Source: an uncultured Sphingomonas sp. (GTDB lineage: Bacteria; Pseudomonadota; Alphaproteobacteria; Sphingomonadales; Sphingomonadaceae). From it: DNA of 64,000 nt. Below the pieces are notes generated by a model that was not told the DNA's origin, searched no databases, and saw only the letters and a list, made by a program, of their open reading frames with translations. A program made the translations under genes and the position numbers. The stretch is from the NCBI RefSeq assembly GCF_913776855.1, contig NZ_CAJYQD010000032.1, forward strand, positions 62,001 through 126,000. The letters are read 5' to 3'. Each line of letters begins with the position of its first letter. Positions within the stretch are counted from its first letter, which is position 1. Shown here piece after piece: positions 47,868 to 57,122 of the stretch.

Positions 47868-49046
47868 GTGACCCCGACCCGTAGCCCTGCCCTCGTCCAT
47901 CTCGCGCTCGCGCTCGGCGGGTTCGCGATCGGGACGACCGAGTTCGCGACGATGAGCCTCGTGCCGTTCTTCGCGCCGGGGCTGGGCATCGACGAGCCGA
48001 CGGCGGGGCATGTCATCAGCGCCTATGCGCTGGGCGTGGTGGTGGGGGCACCGCTGCTGGCGGTCATGACCGCGCGGATGGCGCGGCGGACGGTGCTGAT
48101 CGCGTTGATGGCGTGTTTCGGCATCGCCAATGCGGCGAGCGCGCTGGCGCCGACCTATGAAGCGATGCTGGTCGCCCGGTTCTTCAGCGGACTACCGCAC
48201 GGCGCCTATTTCGGGATCGCCGCGCTGGTCGCCGCGTCGCTGGTACCGGCGGAGAAGCGGACACAGGCGATCGGGCGGGTGATGCTGGGGCTGACCGTCG
48301 CCACCATCGTCGGCGTGCCGCTGGCGAATGCCCTGGGGCAGGCGCTGGGCTGGCGCTGGGGATTCGGTGTGGTCGCGGTGCTGGCGGCGGCGACGATGGC
48401 GATGGTCGCATGGGCCGCGCCGCACGACCGGCCCGACCGGGACGCCAGTCCGCTTGCCGAACTGAACGTGCTGAAGTCGGGGCAGCTGTGGTTGACGCTC
48501 GGCATCGGCGCGATCGGCTTTGGCGGCATGTTCGCGGTCTATACCTATCTTGCCTCGACGCTGATCGAGGTCACCGGCGCCGCACCCGCGATGGTGCCGG
48601 TGGTGCTGGCGGTGTTCGGCGCGGGCATGACTTTCGGCAACCTGGTCGTGCCGCGCTTTGCCGACCGGGCGCTGATGCCGACCGCCGGTGGCCTGCTGCT
48701 GTGGAGCGCGGCGACGCTGGCGCTCTATCCGCTGGCGGCGGGGCAGTTGTGGTCGATGTTGATCATCGTCTTCCTGATCGGGATCGGCGGGGCGCTGGGC
48801 ACCGTCCTCCAGACGCGGTTAATGGACATCGCGCACCATGGCCAGAGCCTGGCCGCGTCGCTCAACCATTCGGCGTTCAACACCGCCAATGCCATCGGGC
48901 CATGGGCCGGCGGGCTGGCGATCGCGGCGGGCTATGGGTGGACCTCGACAGGTATCGTCGGTGCGGGGCTGGCGCTGGGCGGATTCGCGATCTGGGGGCT
49001 GGCGGTGCTGGCCGGGGCGCCGGTTCGACGGGAAGCGGCGGCCTAA
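47868..49046 (+). CDS. Major facilitator superfamily transporter (AraJ/YdhP-like)
   Basis: 392 aa from GTG 47868, which has AAGGAG seven bases upstream. An ATG at 47826 would add 14 residues without a ribosome site. Twelve membrane helices are present, with the drug/sugar:H+ antiporter motif between helices 2 and 3 (VMTARMARRTVLIALM) and motif RFFSGLPHGAYFGI in helix 4. Best match is the arabinose/chloramphenicol-type exporter group. Substrate unknown. It ends opposite the M16 peptidase gene. Confidence 0.88.
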   Translation: MTPTRSPALVHLALALGGFAIGTTEFATMSLVPFFAPGLGIDEPTAGHVISAYALGVVVGAPLLAVMTARMARRTVLIALMACFGIANAASALAPTYEAMLVARFFSGLPHGAYFGIAALVAASLVPAEKRTQAIGRVMLGLTVATIVGVPLANALGQALGWRWGFGVVAVLAAATMAMVAWAAPHDRPDRDASPLAELNVLKSGQLWLTLGIGAIGFGGMFAVYTYLASTLIEVTGAAPAMVPVVLAVFGAGMTFGNLVVPRFADRALMPTAGGLLLWSAATLALYPLAAGQLWSMLIIVFLIGIGGALGTVLQTRLMDIAHHGQSLAASLNHSAFNTANAIGPWAGGLAIAAGYGWTSTGIVGAGLALGGFAIWGLAVLAGAPVRREAAA

Positions 49047-49085
49047 GCCCCCCCGTGTCGGGGATGTTCACGACTCCAACCGTAA

Positions 49086-49153
49086 CCGTGGTGGAGAAGG
49101 ACGCCCCCCTCCACCACGGCTTCGCGGCGGTCCCCCTCCCCATGCCGGGGAGG
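49086..49153. repeat. Two palindromes forming a bidirectional terminator
   Basis: An 11-bp stem CCGTGGTGGAG / CTCCACCACGG (49086-49096, 49109-49119) and a 7-bp stem CCTCCCC / GGGGAGG (49135-49141, 49147-49153) lie between convergent genes. The run CTCCACCACGGCTTCGCGG...GGTCCCCCTCCCC has the look of a sphingomonad intergenic repeat. Confidence 0.6.
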
Positions 49154-49162
49154 ACCTGTCCT

Positions 49163-52081
49163 TTACTTCTTCTCCGGTAGCACCTGCATCGACCAGTCCT
49201 TGGCCGGGACCAGATATTTCGCGGCCAGCGCCTGCAACTCGGCCGGGGTGGTACCGCGAATATCGTTGATGATACCGGGAATCGCCGCCAGCCGGGCGGG
49301 GTCGCGGGTGCCGCCCTGCGTCTGGTTCATCCAGAACATGTTGCCGCTCGACATGCGCGCGATCATCTGGATCACCGGCAGCTTGGCGCGGTCGAGTTCG
49401 TCCTCGGGCACCGGCGTCCTGACCAGATCGGCCGCCAGTTCGCGCGCCAGGTCGAAGAAGAAGCCGGTCTTGTCCGGCGGCACCATGCCGATCGCCATGA
49501 TCCGCCCGCCGCCGGGCAGGCCGACCGGCCAGCCATTGTCGACGTTCGGCGAATAGCTGACGCCGGCCTGGCTGCGCAGCCGGTCGAGCAGCCGGTCGCG
49601 GAACACGGCGGCCAGCACCTCCAGCTTGCGGCTTTCGGTAAGCCCTGCGCTGCCCGCACCGGTCGGCCACGCGATGGCGGCGGCGGCCTGGTTGGGCTGG
49701 CCGCCATGGGTGCGCGTGACGGGGGTCGCGACATGGGCGGGGAAGCGGACCGGTGGTGCCGGGCTGGCAAGCGGCGGGCGGGGTGTCATCGTGCCGATCG
49801 TCGCCGCGACCGCGTCGATCGCCGCCTGTTGCGACACATCGCCGAACACCTGCACCTCTACGGGTCCGGAGGCGAGCAGCGGCTGCCACAGCGCCTTGAA
49901 CGCCTGCGGGGTAAGCGCCGCAATCTCCTTTCGATCGGGCGTGCCCCAGCGGGGATCATTGTCGTGCAGCAACGCGTCCAGATCGCGTGACATGACGCCA
50001 TCGGGCGAGGCCCCCAGCGCGTCATAGCTCGCCAGCATGACTGCCCGCGCACGGGCGACGGGCGCCGGGTCCCATGCCGGCGATTGCAGCTTGGCCGCGA
50101 TCAGCTTCAGCTGGTCGGTCAGGTCGGCGGCGGTGGTGATGCCCGACAGGCTGAACGCATCGTCGTCCATCCCGAACGACAGTCCGATCTGGCGCCCGCC
50201 GGTCAACCGGTCCAGCTCCTCCTGCCCCAGCACGCCCTTCGGCGTCTGGATACCCGAGGCCACGAGCGCAAGGTCGGCGGCAAAGGCCGGCGTGCGGCGG
50301 TCGATCGGCAGTGCGTTCAGGCCACGACCGAAGCGGACGCGGACATAGACCTTGCCCGTTTCCGATTCATTCGGGAACAGCAACAGCGACGATCCATTGG
50401 CGAAGTCGACGCGTTCGACCGGAGGATCGTTCAGCGCCATGCTGCGACCGGTAATCGCACCGGGTTTGCCAAGCGGCGCCAGCCGGTCGAAGCCGATCGC
50501 CCCCTGCCCGCCACGCCGCGTCGCGCTGCCCGCTATCGTTTCGGACAGGGCAGCGGTCAGCTTCGCCTGCGCCGTCGGATCGGGCGTGCGGGTGTTGACG
50601 ATGGCGCGGGTGGCGGTGCCCTCGAACACCTTCTTCGTCGCCGCCTGTACGCGGGCGGGGGTGAAGAACTTCTTGGTCACCGCCCCTTCGAAGATGCGCA
50701 ACGAGGTTTCCGGCCCGGCGACGGTTTCGCGAATGTCGGTCGCGGAAATCAGGTTGTCGGCAAGCAGCGCGCCGGCCGTTACCGGCGCGGTGCGCACTTC
50801 ATTCTCCATGCCGGCCCGGATTTCGGCGACCTCGCGGTCGATCTCGGCCTGGGTGGGCGCAGTGCGCATCGCATCGGCGATCGACTGGCGCACGTCGCGC
50901 AGCGCCGCCGCCCAGTCGTCGCCCAGCGGCAGGATCGACAGCTGGGTGATGTTTGCGGAACGCGACACGTCGTCGAGGTTCGCGCCGGCCGAGATATAAC
51001 TGCCCCCGGCACGCGCGCGGCTCTCCAGCCGGCGGTTCAGGATGCGCAGCGCGATCTGGTCGATCATCCGTTCCTGATTGAAGAGGATCGTGTCGTCGCC
51101 GACGGTCCACGGGCGCAGCACCGCCATCTGCACCAGCGTCGGCATGGTCGGTTCGCTGACCGCGGCGGCGACCGGCTCGTTCGCTTTCGGAGCGCCGAAT
51201 TTCGGTTCGGCGGGCGACGGACCGGTGCCCTGCCAGCTGGAGAAATGCTTCTTCACCATCGCTTCGAGGATGGCGGGATCGGCGTCGCCCGCGATCACGA
51301 TGATCGCGCGGTCGGGGCGATACCAGCGGTCGTGGAACGCCTTGACGCTCGCCGCCGTCGCCGCCTGCAGCGTGTCGACATTGCCGATCGGCGAACGGTC
51401 GGACAGCGGCTGGCCGGCGAAGAACAGCGCGCGCACCGCATCGCCGAAGCGGACCTGGGGACCCGGCTGTTCGCGCTGTTCGGACAGGACGACCGGCCGT
51501 TCGGCGTTCAAGGCGCCTTGCGTCAGCGTCGGTTCGGCCATCATCCCCGACAGGATCTTCATGCTTTCATCGAGGCCGGTCGGCGTCGCGGACGGCAGGT
51601 CGAGCTTGTAGACCGTCTGCGTAAAGCTGGTCGACGCGTTGCTGTCGGAGCCGAAGGTGACGCCGAGGCGCTGCCACACCCGCTTCGATTCGCCGTCGGG
51701 GACATGGACCGAGCCGCGAAAGGTCAGATGCTCGATCAGGTGCGCGAAGCCGCGCTCGCTGTCGGTTTCCATCAGCGATCCGGTACCGATCGCAACACGG
51801 ATCGCGACCTGTCCCGGCGGCACACCATTCTTGCGTACCGCATATTTCAGCCCGTTGGACAGCACGCCATAGGTCCAGCTGCGGTCGGGCGGGATGTCGC
51901 TGCCCTTGAACAGCCACGGCGTGTCCGGCCCCTGCGCGACCGGCTCCAGCGGCGGAAGCTGGCGCGCCGGTGCCGGCGAGGCGGGCGCAGGCGATGCGGG
52001 CGGGGTCTGCGCGGCAAGCGGCGCGGCGATCAGGGCCAGGGTCGAAAACGCGCCCATAGCCGGTCGGAACAGGGATGCCAT
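49163..52081 (-). CDS. Two-domain M16 (insulinase) family metallopeptidase
   Basis: 972 aa. The signal peptide ends near PLAAQ, then comes a Pro/Ala-rich linker. The N-terminal M16 domain has the inverted zinc motif HLIEH in FAHLIEHLTFRGS and the distal ligand glutamate in PVVLSEQREQ. Three further M16-type domains follow without the zinc site, as in pitrilysin-type clamshells. It degrades peptides in the periplasm. Two regions of the second half (FSLSGI..., RFPAHVATPVTR) match the inactive C-terminal half. Confidence 0.9.
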   Translation of the reverse strand: MASLFRPAMGAFSTLALIAAPLAAQTPPASPAPASPAPARQLPPLEPVAQGPDTPWLFKGSDIPPDRSWTYGVLSNGLKYAVRKNGVPPGQVAIRVAIGTGSLMETDSERGFAHLIEHLTFRGSVHVPDGESKRVWQRLGVTFGSDSNASTSFTQTVYKLDLPSATPTGLDESMKILSGMMAEPTLTQGALNAERPVVLSEQREQPGPQVRFGDAVRALFFAGQPLSDRSPIGNVDTLQAATAASVKAFHDRWYRPDRAIIVIAGDADPAILEAMVKKHFSSWQGTGPSPAEPKFGAPKANEPVAAAVSEPTMPTLVQMAVLRPWTVGDDTILFNQERMIDQIALRILNRRLESRARAGGSYISAGANLDDVSRSANITQLSILPLGDDWAAALRDVRQSIADAMRTAPTQAEIDREVAEIRAGMENEVRTAPVTAGALLADNLISATDIRETVAGPETSLRIFEGAVTKKFFTPARVQAATKKVFEGTATRAIVNTRTPDPTAQAKLTAALSETIAGSATRRGGQGAIGFDRLAPLGKPGAITGRSMALNDPPVERVDFANGSSLLLFPNESETGKVYVRVRFGRGLNALPIDRRTPAFAADLALVASGIQTPKGVLGQEELDRLTGGRQIGLSFGMDDDAFSLSGITTAADLTDQLKLIAAKLQSPAWDPAPVARARAVMLASYDALGASPDGVMSRDLDALLHDNDPRWGTPDRKEIAALTPQAFKALWQPLLASGPVEVQVFGDVSQQAAIDAVAATIGTMTPRPPLASPAPPVRFPAHVATPVTRTHGGQPNQAAAAIAWPTGAGSAGLTESRKLEVLAAVFRDRLLDRLRSQAGVSYSPNVDNGWPVGLPGGGRIMAIGMVPPDKTGFFFDLARELAADLVRTPVPEDELDRAKLPVIQMIARMSSGNMFWMNQTQGGTRDPARLAAIPGIINDIRGTTPAELQALAAKYLVPAKDWSMQVLPEKK

Positions 52082-52185
52082 GGCCGAAGGTGTAGCGTCC
52101 TTGCAACGCCTCCACCAGTATCGACAGCATGTCGCAAATATAAAGCTGGACCGGGCGGTTCGTTCAGCCCCGGCTCAGCTTCCCC

Positions 52186-52905
52186 TCAACGTTCCTCGCG
52201 TCGCAGGTACAGATAGGAATCGTCGAACTCGGCCAGCGCCATCAGGCCTTCCAGGTCGTGGATCGTCACCCGGCGCCCGCGCAGCTCCATCAATCCCCGC
52301 TCGCGCAGATCGCGCAGCGTGCGGTTGACATGGACCGGGGTGAGGCCGGTGCAGTCGGACAGGTCGGCCTGGGTCAGCGGCAGCGCGAAGCCCGTATCGT
52401 CCGCCTCGCCGATCAGGCCCAGTCGCACGCGCAACTCGCAGACCAGATGGGCGATGCGCTGGATCGCGGTACGCCGGCCCAGCGACAATTCCCATTCGCG
52501 GTGGATCGCGGCGTCCAGCGCGGTCAGGAACCAATAGACGCGCGACAGATGCGGCTGCGTCTCGGTAATCTCGGTCAGCTTCGCGTGCGGCACCAGCACC
52601 ACCCGGCACGGCGTCAGCGTCATGACATTGTGGTCGAGCTGCTTCAGCGAAAAGCTGTGCAGGTCGAGGAAATCGCCCGCGACATGCAGCTCGGTGATCT
52701 GCCGCTCGCCACCCGGCAGATCCTTGTAGCGGCACATCAATCCTTCGAGCAGCAGCGTGCTGGACGTCAGCCGTTCGCCGGCGCGGATGCAGGTGTCGTG
52801 CGCGGGCAGCGTGCGAACCTCGCCCAGCGACGACCGGATGACCCGCTCCTCCTCTGACGAAATCGTATCGCGCGCGCGCAGTTTCGCCAGATGCGTCTCG
52901 ATCAC
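52186..52905 (-). CDS. Crp/Fnr family transcriptional regulator
   Basis: 239 aa from GTG 52905 (AGAGGGG eight bases upstream). An upstream ATG at 52959 would add 18 residues. The cyclic-nucleotide-binding-like beta roll (ERLTSSTLLLEGLMCRYKDL, ITELHVAGDFLDLHSFSLK) is followed by the dimer helix and an HTH (LTQADLSDCTGLTPVHVNRT). No N-terminal cysteine cluster as in Fnr is present, so it is not an oxygen sensor of that type. A 15-bp inverted repeat lies 28 bp before the start. Confidence 0.9.
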   Translation of the reverse strand: MIETHLAKLRARDTISSEEERVIRSSLGEVRTLPAHDTCIRAGERLTSSTLLLEGLMCRYKDLPGGERQITELHVAGDFLDLHSFSLKQLDHNVMTLTPCRVVLVPHAKLTEITETQPHLSRVYWFLTALDAAIHREWELSLGRRTAIQRIAHLVCELRVRLGLIGEADDTGFALPLTQADLSDCTGLTPVHVNRTLRDLRERGLMELRGRRVTIHDLEGLMALAEFDDSYLYLRREER

Positions 52906-52932
52906 CGGTAATCGCCCCTCTTGCAAGATCGT

Positions 52933-52947
52933 TACGCTGGTAGCGTA
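52933..52947. promoter_or_regulatory. Inverted repeat near the start of the Crp/Fnr gene
   Basis: TACGCT-GGT-AGCGTA, with outer bases extending to GTTACGCT...AGCGTAGC. It is a possible autoregulatory operator in the divergent region with nfuA. The half-sites are not the canonical Fnr TTGAT. Confidence 0.35.
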
Positions 52948-52980
52948 GCACCGTGGCATAGGCAACGCAGGCACCGCCCC

Positions 52981-53002
52981 CAGGGAACACAGCGTTTCCC
53001 TG
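52981..53002. promoter_or_regulatory. Inverted repeat upstream of nfuA
   Basis: CAGGGAA, 8 bp, TTCCCTG. It lies in the divergent promoter region, 42 bp before nfuA. It could be an operator or a leader hairpin. Confidence 0.3.
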
Positions 53003-53044
53003 CGTGCCCTTGATCCCCCGTGCCCATGCGGCCACATGGACGCC

Positions 53045-53620
53045 ATGTTGATCGAAACCGAATCCACGCCCAATCCGGCGACGCTGAAATTCCTGCCCGG
53101 CCAGGTCGTGATGGACGCGGGTACCCGCGACTTCGCGTCCCCTGAGGAAGCGGAGGCATCGCCGCTCGCCACGCAGCTGTTTGCGCTGGGCGATGTGGTC
53201 GGCGTGTTCTTCGGCCGCGACTTCGTATCGGTGACCAAGGCACCGGGCAGCGAATGGTCCGACCTGAAGCCTGACGTGCTGGCGCTGCTGCTCGACCATT
53301 TCGGCGGGCGGATGCCGTTGTTCCATGCGACCGGCACTGCCGGCTTTTCGGTCCCGGCCGAGGACAGCGGCTTCGTCGACAATCCGGAAGATGCCGATAT
53401 CGTCGAACAGATCAAGGAACTGATCGAAACGCGCGTGCGCCCGGCGGTGGCGAACGACGGCGGCGATATCGTCTATCGCGGATTCGATCAGGGCAAGGTG
53501 TATCTTCAGCTGCAGGGGGCATGTTCGGGCTGCCCGTCGTCCAGCGCGACATTGAAGAACGGTATCGAGCAGTTGCTCAAATATTATGTCCCCGAAGTCA
53601 CGGAGGTTCGTGCAGTCTGA
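53045..53620 (+). CDS. nfuA: NfuA-type Fe-S carrier
   Basis: 191 aa. The N-terminal Nfu_N domain ([19 protein letters not shown]) is followed by the NifU-like C-terminal domain with the cluster-binding CSGCPSS. An ATG three codons upstream (53036) is possible. It carries 4Fe-4S clusters to enzymes, complementing the suf products. The stop overlaps the next start (TGATG). Confidence 0.94.
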   Translation: MLIETESTPNPATLKFLPGQVVMDAGTRDFASPEEAEASPLATQLFALGDVVGVFFGRDFVSVTKAPGSEWSDLKPDVLALLLDHFGGRMPLFHATGTAGFSVPAEDSGFVDNPEDADIVEQIKELIETRVRPAVANDGGDIVYRGFDQGKVYLQLQGACSGCPSSSATLKNGIEQLLKYYVPEVTEVRAV

Positions 53621-54210
53621 TGGCAAAACTCGACGACCAGGCGCTCGACACGCTGTTCCGCAGCGCGCGTACTTTCAATCACTATACCGACCAGCCGGTC
53701 GACGAGGCGACGCTGCACGCGATCTGGGACTTGGTGAAGTGGGGGCCGACCAGCGCCAACCAGCTGCCCGCGCGGATCGTGTGGTGCGTCTCGGCCGAGG
53801 CCAGGGAGAAGCTGGCCGCCTGCGCCAGCGGCACCAATCCGGACAAGATCCGCGCCGCGCCGGTGACCGCGATCATCGGCATGGACACCGAATTCCACGA
53901 ACACCTGCCCGAGCTGTTCCCGCATACCGACGCGAAGTCGTGGTTCGACGGCAATGCCGAGCTGCGTCAGGCGTCCGCCTTCCGCAATTCGTCGTTGCAG
54001 GGCGGGTATCTGATCCTCGCCGCACGCGCGCTGGGCCTCGACACCGGGCCGATGTCGGGCTTCGATGCCGGCGCGGTGGACAAGGCGTTCTTCGCCGACA
54101 CGCCGTCGGTCCACGCCAACTTCATCACGACGCTGGGCTATGGCGATCCGGCAAGCCTGCACCCGCGATCGCCCCGCCCCGATTTCGCCAAGTTCAACCG
54201 GATCGCCTGA
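53620..54210 (+). CDS. RutE-like nitroreductase (malonic semialdehyde reductase)
   Basis: 196 aa. FMN nitroreductase fold: [18 protein letters not shown] at the start, [38 protein letters not shown] and [11 protein letters not shown], all features of the RutE/HadB subgroup that reduces malonic semialdehyde to 3-hydroxypropionate. No other rut genes occur here, so the true substrate is uncertain. It overlaps nfuA. Confidence 0.88.
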   Translation: MAKLDDQALDTLFRSARTFNHYTDQPVDEATLHAIWDLVKWGPTSANQLPARIVWCVSAEAREKLAACASGTNPDKIRAAPVTAIIGMDTEFHEHLPELFPHTDAKSWFDGNAELRQASAFRNSSLQGGYLILAARALGLDTGPMSGFDAGAVDKAFFADTPSVHANFITTLGYGDPASLHPRSPRPDFAKFNRIA

Positions 54211-54217
54211 TACAGCC

Positions 54218-54835
54218 GTGCGGACGCTGGTCATCGAAACCGCAACCGCCGCCTGCTCGGTCGCGTTGATCGAGGACGGCGTGGTGATTGCCCGCGACCA
54301 TGTCGTCGTCGGGCGCGGTCATGCCGAACGACTGGTACCGATGATCGCCGAACTGCCCGACCAGGGGCGCGCCGATGCGATCCTGGTCGATTGCGGGCCG
54401 GGCAGCTTCACCGGCGTGCGTGTCGGGCTGGCGGCGGCACGTGGCCTGGGCATCGGGTGGGGCGTGCCGGTGCATGGCTATTCGTCGCTGGCGCTGATCG
54501 CCGCCGCCGCGCTGGCCGAACAGCCCGGTGACGCGATCGTCGCGGTGCTGGACGGCGGCCATGGCGAGGTGTTTCAGCAGGGCTTCGACGGCGCGCTGGT
54601 CACTGATGGACCGGCGGTGTCGCGCAAGCCGCAGGATGCGGTGGCGGCGCTGGGCGGACGGCGGGTGGTCGGACAGGGACTGGCGCGATTGCGGACGGTG
54701 GACTACGGCATGCCCACCTGCGACCGGTTGCCCGATGCTGCCGACGCCGTGCTGCTCCCGGCGGCGCAGGCGACCCTGCCCCCCGCCCCGCTCTATGGTC
54801 GCGCGCCCGATGCGGTGCCGAGCGTACGCGCATGA
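54218..54835 (+). CDS. tsaB: tRNA N6-threonylcarbamoyladenosine protein TsaB
   Basis: 205 aa from GTG 54218. The ASKHA-type start TLVIETATAACSVALIEDG and GPGSFTGVRVGLAAARGL are present. It forms the TsaBDE complex that makes t6A37 in tRNAs reading ANN codons. It precedes rimI with an overlapping start, the usual arrangement. Confidence 0.94.
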   Translation: MRTLVIETATAACSVALIEDGVVIARDHVVVGRGHAERLVPMIAELPDQGRADAILVDCGPGSFTGVRVGLAAARGLGIGWGVPVHGYSSLALIAAAALAEQPGDAIVAVLDGGHGEVFQQGFDGALVTDGPAVSRKPQDAVAALGGRRVVGQGLARLRTVDYGMPTCDRLPDAADAVLLPAAQATLPPAPLYGRAPDAVPSVRA

Positions 54836-55314
54836 CCGATACCTGCGTCGCCCTCGTCCTTGCCGATGGCACCGCCGCCGATGTCGGTGCCGTCGACCGG
54901 GTGATGCAGGCAGCGTTCGATCCCCGCTTTGGCGAGGCGTGGACCCCGGCGCAGTGCCTGGGAATGCTGTCGCTGCCCGGTGTCTGGCTGACGCTGGCGC
55001 GTACCGGCGACGCGCTGGTCGGGTTTGCGCTGACCCGCGCGGTCGCCGACGACGCCGAACTGCTGCTGATCGCGGTGCTGCCCGATCATCGGGGGCGCGG
55101 CGTCGGCCGGGCGCTGCTGCGTCGTGCGATCGACGATGCCGCCGCGCGCGGTGCCGTACGACTGTGCCTGGAGATGCGGGCCGGCAACGACGCCACCCGC
55201 CTGTATGGCAGCGAAGGCTTCGCCAAGTGCGGTGAACGGCGCAACTATTATGCCGGACGCGGCGGCGACCGCTTCGACGCGCATACCTATGTCCGGCCCA
55301 TCCCCCTCCCATAA
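54832..55314 (+). CDS. rimI: GNAT acetyltransferase, RimI-like
   Basis: 160 aa. The acetyl-CoA site LPDHRGRGVGRALLRRAI and the C-terminal ATRLYGSEGFAKCGERRNYY are typical of RimI, which acetylates the N-terminus of ribosomal protein S18. The coupling to tsaB supports the call. Confidence 0.87.
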   Translation: MTDTCVALVLADGTAADVGAVDRVMQAAFDPRFGEAWTPAQCLGMLSLPGVWLTLARTGDALVGFALTRAVADDAELLLIAVLPDHRGRGVGRALLRRAIDDAAARGAVRLCLEMRAGNDATRLYGSEGFAKCGERRNYYAGRGGDRFDAHTYVRPIPLP

Positions 55315-55317
55315 ACA

Positions 55318-55330
55318 AAACATGCTGTTT
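55318..55330. promoter_or_regulatory. AT-rich palindrome before mucR
   Basis: AAACA-TGC-TGTTT lies within an AT-rich run (about 55312-55345), rare in this GC-rich region. MucR proteins bind AT-rich sites and usually repress their own gene, so this could be an autoregulatory site. It is also the likely promoter region. Confidence 0.35.
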
Positions 55331-55404
55331 ATATTGTTGCGATGATTGCCTCGTCCGGCGATAGCGTTCCCAGCCATTTGTACGGCTGCGTAGCGAGGAA
55401 AGAT

Positions 55405-55818
55405 ATGGAAATGGACGCGGAGCGGGGCGAGGCGCTGATCGCATTGACGGCTGACATCGTTGCCGCGCATGTCGGCAGCAACACGATCGACGTCGCCGAG
55501 ATTCCGGCGTTGATCCGCAGCGTGCATGGCGCGCTGGCCGGGCTGGGAACGGCGGCAGAGGCACCCGCGCCGCGCCCCGAGCCGGCGGTGGCGATCCGGG
55601 CATCGGTCAAGCCCGACTATATCGTCTGCCTGGAGGACGGGCGGAAACTGAAAATGCTGAAGCGGCATCTGATGACGCATTACAACCTGACGCCCGAACA
55701 ATATCGCGCGAAGTGGAACCTGCCGGCCGATTATCCGATGGTCGCGCCCAACTATGCCGAACAGCGCCGGACGCTGGCCAAGCAGATCGGCCTGGGTACG
55801 CAACGCCGTACGGCGTGA
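55405..55818 (+). CDS. mucR: MucR/Ros family zinc-finger regulator
   Basis: 137 aa from ATG 55405 (GAGGAAAG site). The N-terminus (LTADIVAAHVGSNTIDVAEIPALI) mediates oligomerisation. The C-terminal prokaryotic zinc finger includes IVCLEDGRKLKMLKRHLMTH followed by YNLTPEQYRAKWNLPADYP, the hallmark of MucR. It controls exopolysaccharide, motility and cell cycle genes in alphaproteobacteria as an H-NS-like silencer. Confidence 0.95.
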   Translation: MEMDAERGEALIALTADIVAAHVGSNTIDVAEIPALIRSVHGALAGLGTAAEAPAPRPEPAVAIRASVKPDYIVCLEDGRKLKMLKRHLMTHYNLTPEQYRAKWNLPADYPMVAPNYAEQRRTLAKQIGLGTQRRTA

Positions 55819-55906
55819 GCCGGCGGCACGCGTTTACCGGCTTTCGCAGGCGCGCCCGGCACGCTAGAACGCGGGGAACTTTCCCCGTCTGGACGTACAG
55901 GAATTC

Positions 55907-56329
55907 ATGCCCCGCAAGATCGATCTCGAAGCGCTGTGTCATCAAAAGGGGCTGCGGATCACCGAACAGCGCCGCGTCATCGCGCGCGTGCTGTCCGAAG
56001 CCGACGACCATCCCGATGTCGAAAAAGTATATGAGCGCGCCTCGACGATCGATCCGGGCATCTCGATCGCGACCGTCTATCGCACCGTTCGCCTGTTCGA
56101 AGAGGCCGGAATTCTCGACCGCCACGACTTCGGCGACGGCCGCGCCCGCTATGAACCCTCGCCCGAGGCGCATCACGATCACCTGATCGACGTCGAAAGC
56201 GGCCGGGTGATCGAATTCGTCGATCCCGAACTGGAACTGCTCCAGAAACAAATTGCCGAACGCCTGGGCTTCCGCCTCGTCGACCACCGCATGGAACTCT
56301 ACGGCGTCAGCCTCGACCGCAAGGATTGA
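55907..56329 (+). CDS. fur: Fur family metalloregulator
   Basis: 140 aa. The winged helix has GLRITEQRRVIARVL and PGISIATVYRTVRLFEEAG. The metal site is HHDHLIDVESGRVIEFVD. The structural CxxC pairs of E. coli Fur are missing, as is usual in alphaproteobacterial Fur/Mur proteins. It senses Fe2+ or Mn2+. Followed by plsC. Confidence 0.93.
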   Translation: MPRKIDLEALCHQKGLRITEQRRVIARVLSEADDHPDVEKVYERASTIDPGISIATVYRTVRLFEEAGILDRHDFGDGRARYEPSPEAHHDHLIDVESGRVIEFVDPELELLQKQIAERLGFRLVDHRMELYGVSLDRKD

Positions 56330-56334
56330 CGGCC

Positions 56335-57066
56335 GTGACGCTGCCCGCGCGGTTGCGGTTGATCGCACGGGCGGGTGGGATGCTGGCGGCGCTGATCGCC
56401 TATCTGGTCCTGCACGGCAGCTGGCAGCTGTTGCGGCTGCGCTCGCCTTGGCCGCCGCGCTTTCTCGGCCGGATCGCATCGATCGTCGGAGTGCGGACGA
56501 CCATCATCGGTGCGCCTGTTGCGCGCGATGTCCTGTACCTCGCCAATCATCAGAGCTGGATCGACATCCTCGCCATCGCCGGGGCCAGCGGTAGCGCGTT
56601 CGTCGCCAAGGGCGAGCTGCGCGACGCGCCGCTGGTCGGGTGGCTGTGTACGCTCAACCACACGCTGTTCGTCGATCGCGGCGACCGGCTGGGTGTCGCG
56701 CGGCAGATAGATACGCTGCGTCAGGCGTTGCTGGCCGATCATCCGGTGACGGTCTTTCCCGAAGGCACCACCAGCGCGCCGGGCGAATTGCTGCCGTTCA
56801 AGGCAGCGCTGCTGGGTGCGATCGACCCGCCGCCGCCGGGTTTGCGGGTGCAGCCGGTCTATCTCGACTATGGCGATGCCCACGAGGTCGCGTGGCTGGG
56901 CGACGAACCGGGTACGACCAACGCCGCGCGCGTGCTGGCGCGTGCCGGACGGATCGCGCTGACGATCCATTTCCTCGAACCGTTCGACCCGGCGGGCATG
57001 GGGCGCAAGGCAGTGGCGAACCGCGCGCGGGATGCGATAGCGGCGGCGATGACGGAGGCGCCCTAG
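56335..57066 (+). CDS. plsC: 1-acyl-sn-glycerol-3-phosphate acyltransferase
   Basis: 243 aa from GTG 56335 (AAGGA nine bases upstream). A TTG at 56326 overlapping the fur stop is the alternative. An N-terminal membrane helix is followed by the catalytic H-x4-D in LANHQSWIDILA and the substrate motif VFPEGTTS. It adds the second acyl chain to make phosphatidic acid. Confidence 0.93.
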   Translation: MTLPARLRLIARAGGMLAALIAYLVLHGSWQLLRLRSPWPPRFLGRIASIVGVRTTIIGAPVARDVLYLANHQSWIDILAIAGASGSAFVAKGELRDAPLVGWLCTLNHTLFVDRGDRLGVARQIDTLRQALLADHPVTVFPEGTTSAPGELLPFKAALLGAIDPPPPGLRVQPVYLDYGDAHEVAWLGDEPGTTNAARVLARAGRIALTIHFLEPFDPAGMGRKAVANRARDAIAAAMTEAP

Positions 57067-57073
57067 CCTCATC

Positions 57074-57101
57074 CGTCACCCCAGCGCAGGCTGGGGTGAC
57101 G
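57074..57101. repeat. Dispersed palindromic repeat, 12-bp stem
   Basis: Perfect inverted repeat CGTCACCCCAGC / GCTGGGGTGACG around GCAG, between convergent genes. It equals one arm of the composite element at 42535-42616 and shares its loop with 20697-20724. Confidence 0.8.
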
Positions 57102-57122
57102 CTCTTGCAGGCGACGGGAAGA

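Noticed and set aside
53620..54210. Pyrimidine catabolism (rut) operon
   Set aside because: Only the RutE-like reductase is present. The flanking genes belong to Fe-S and tRNA modification functions.
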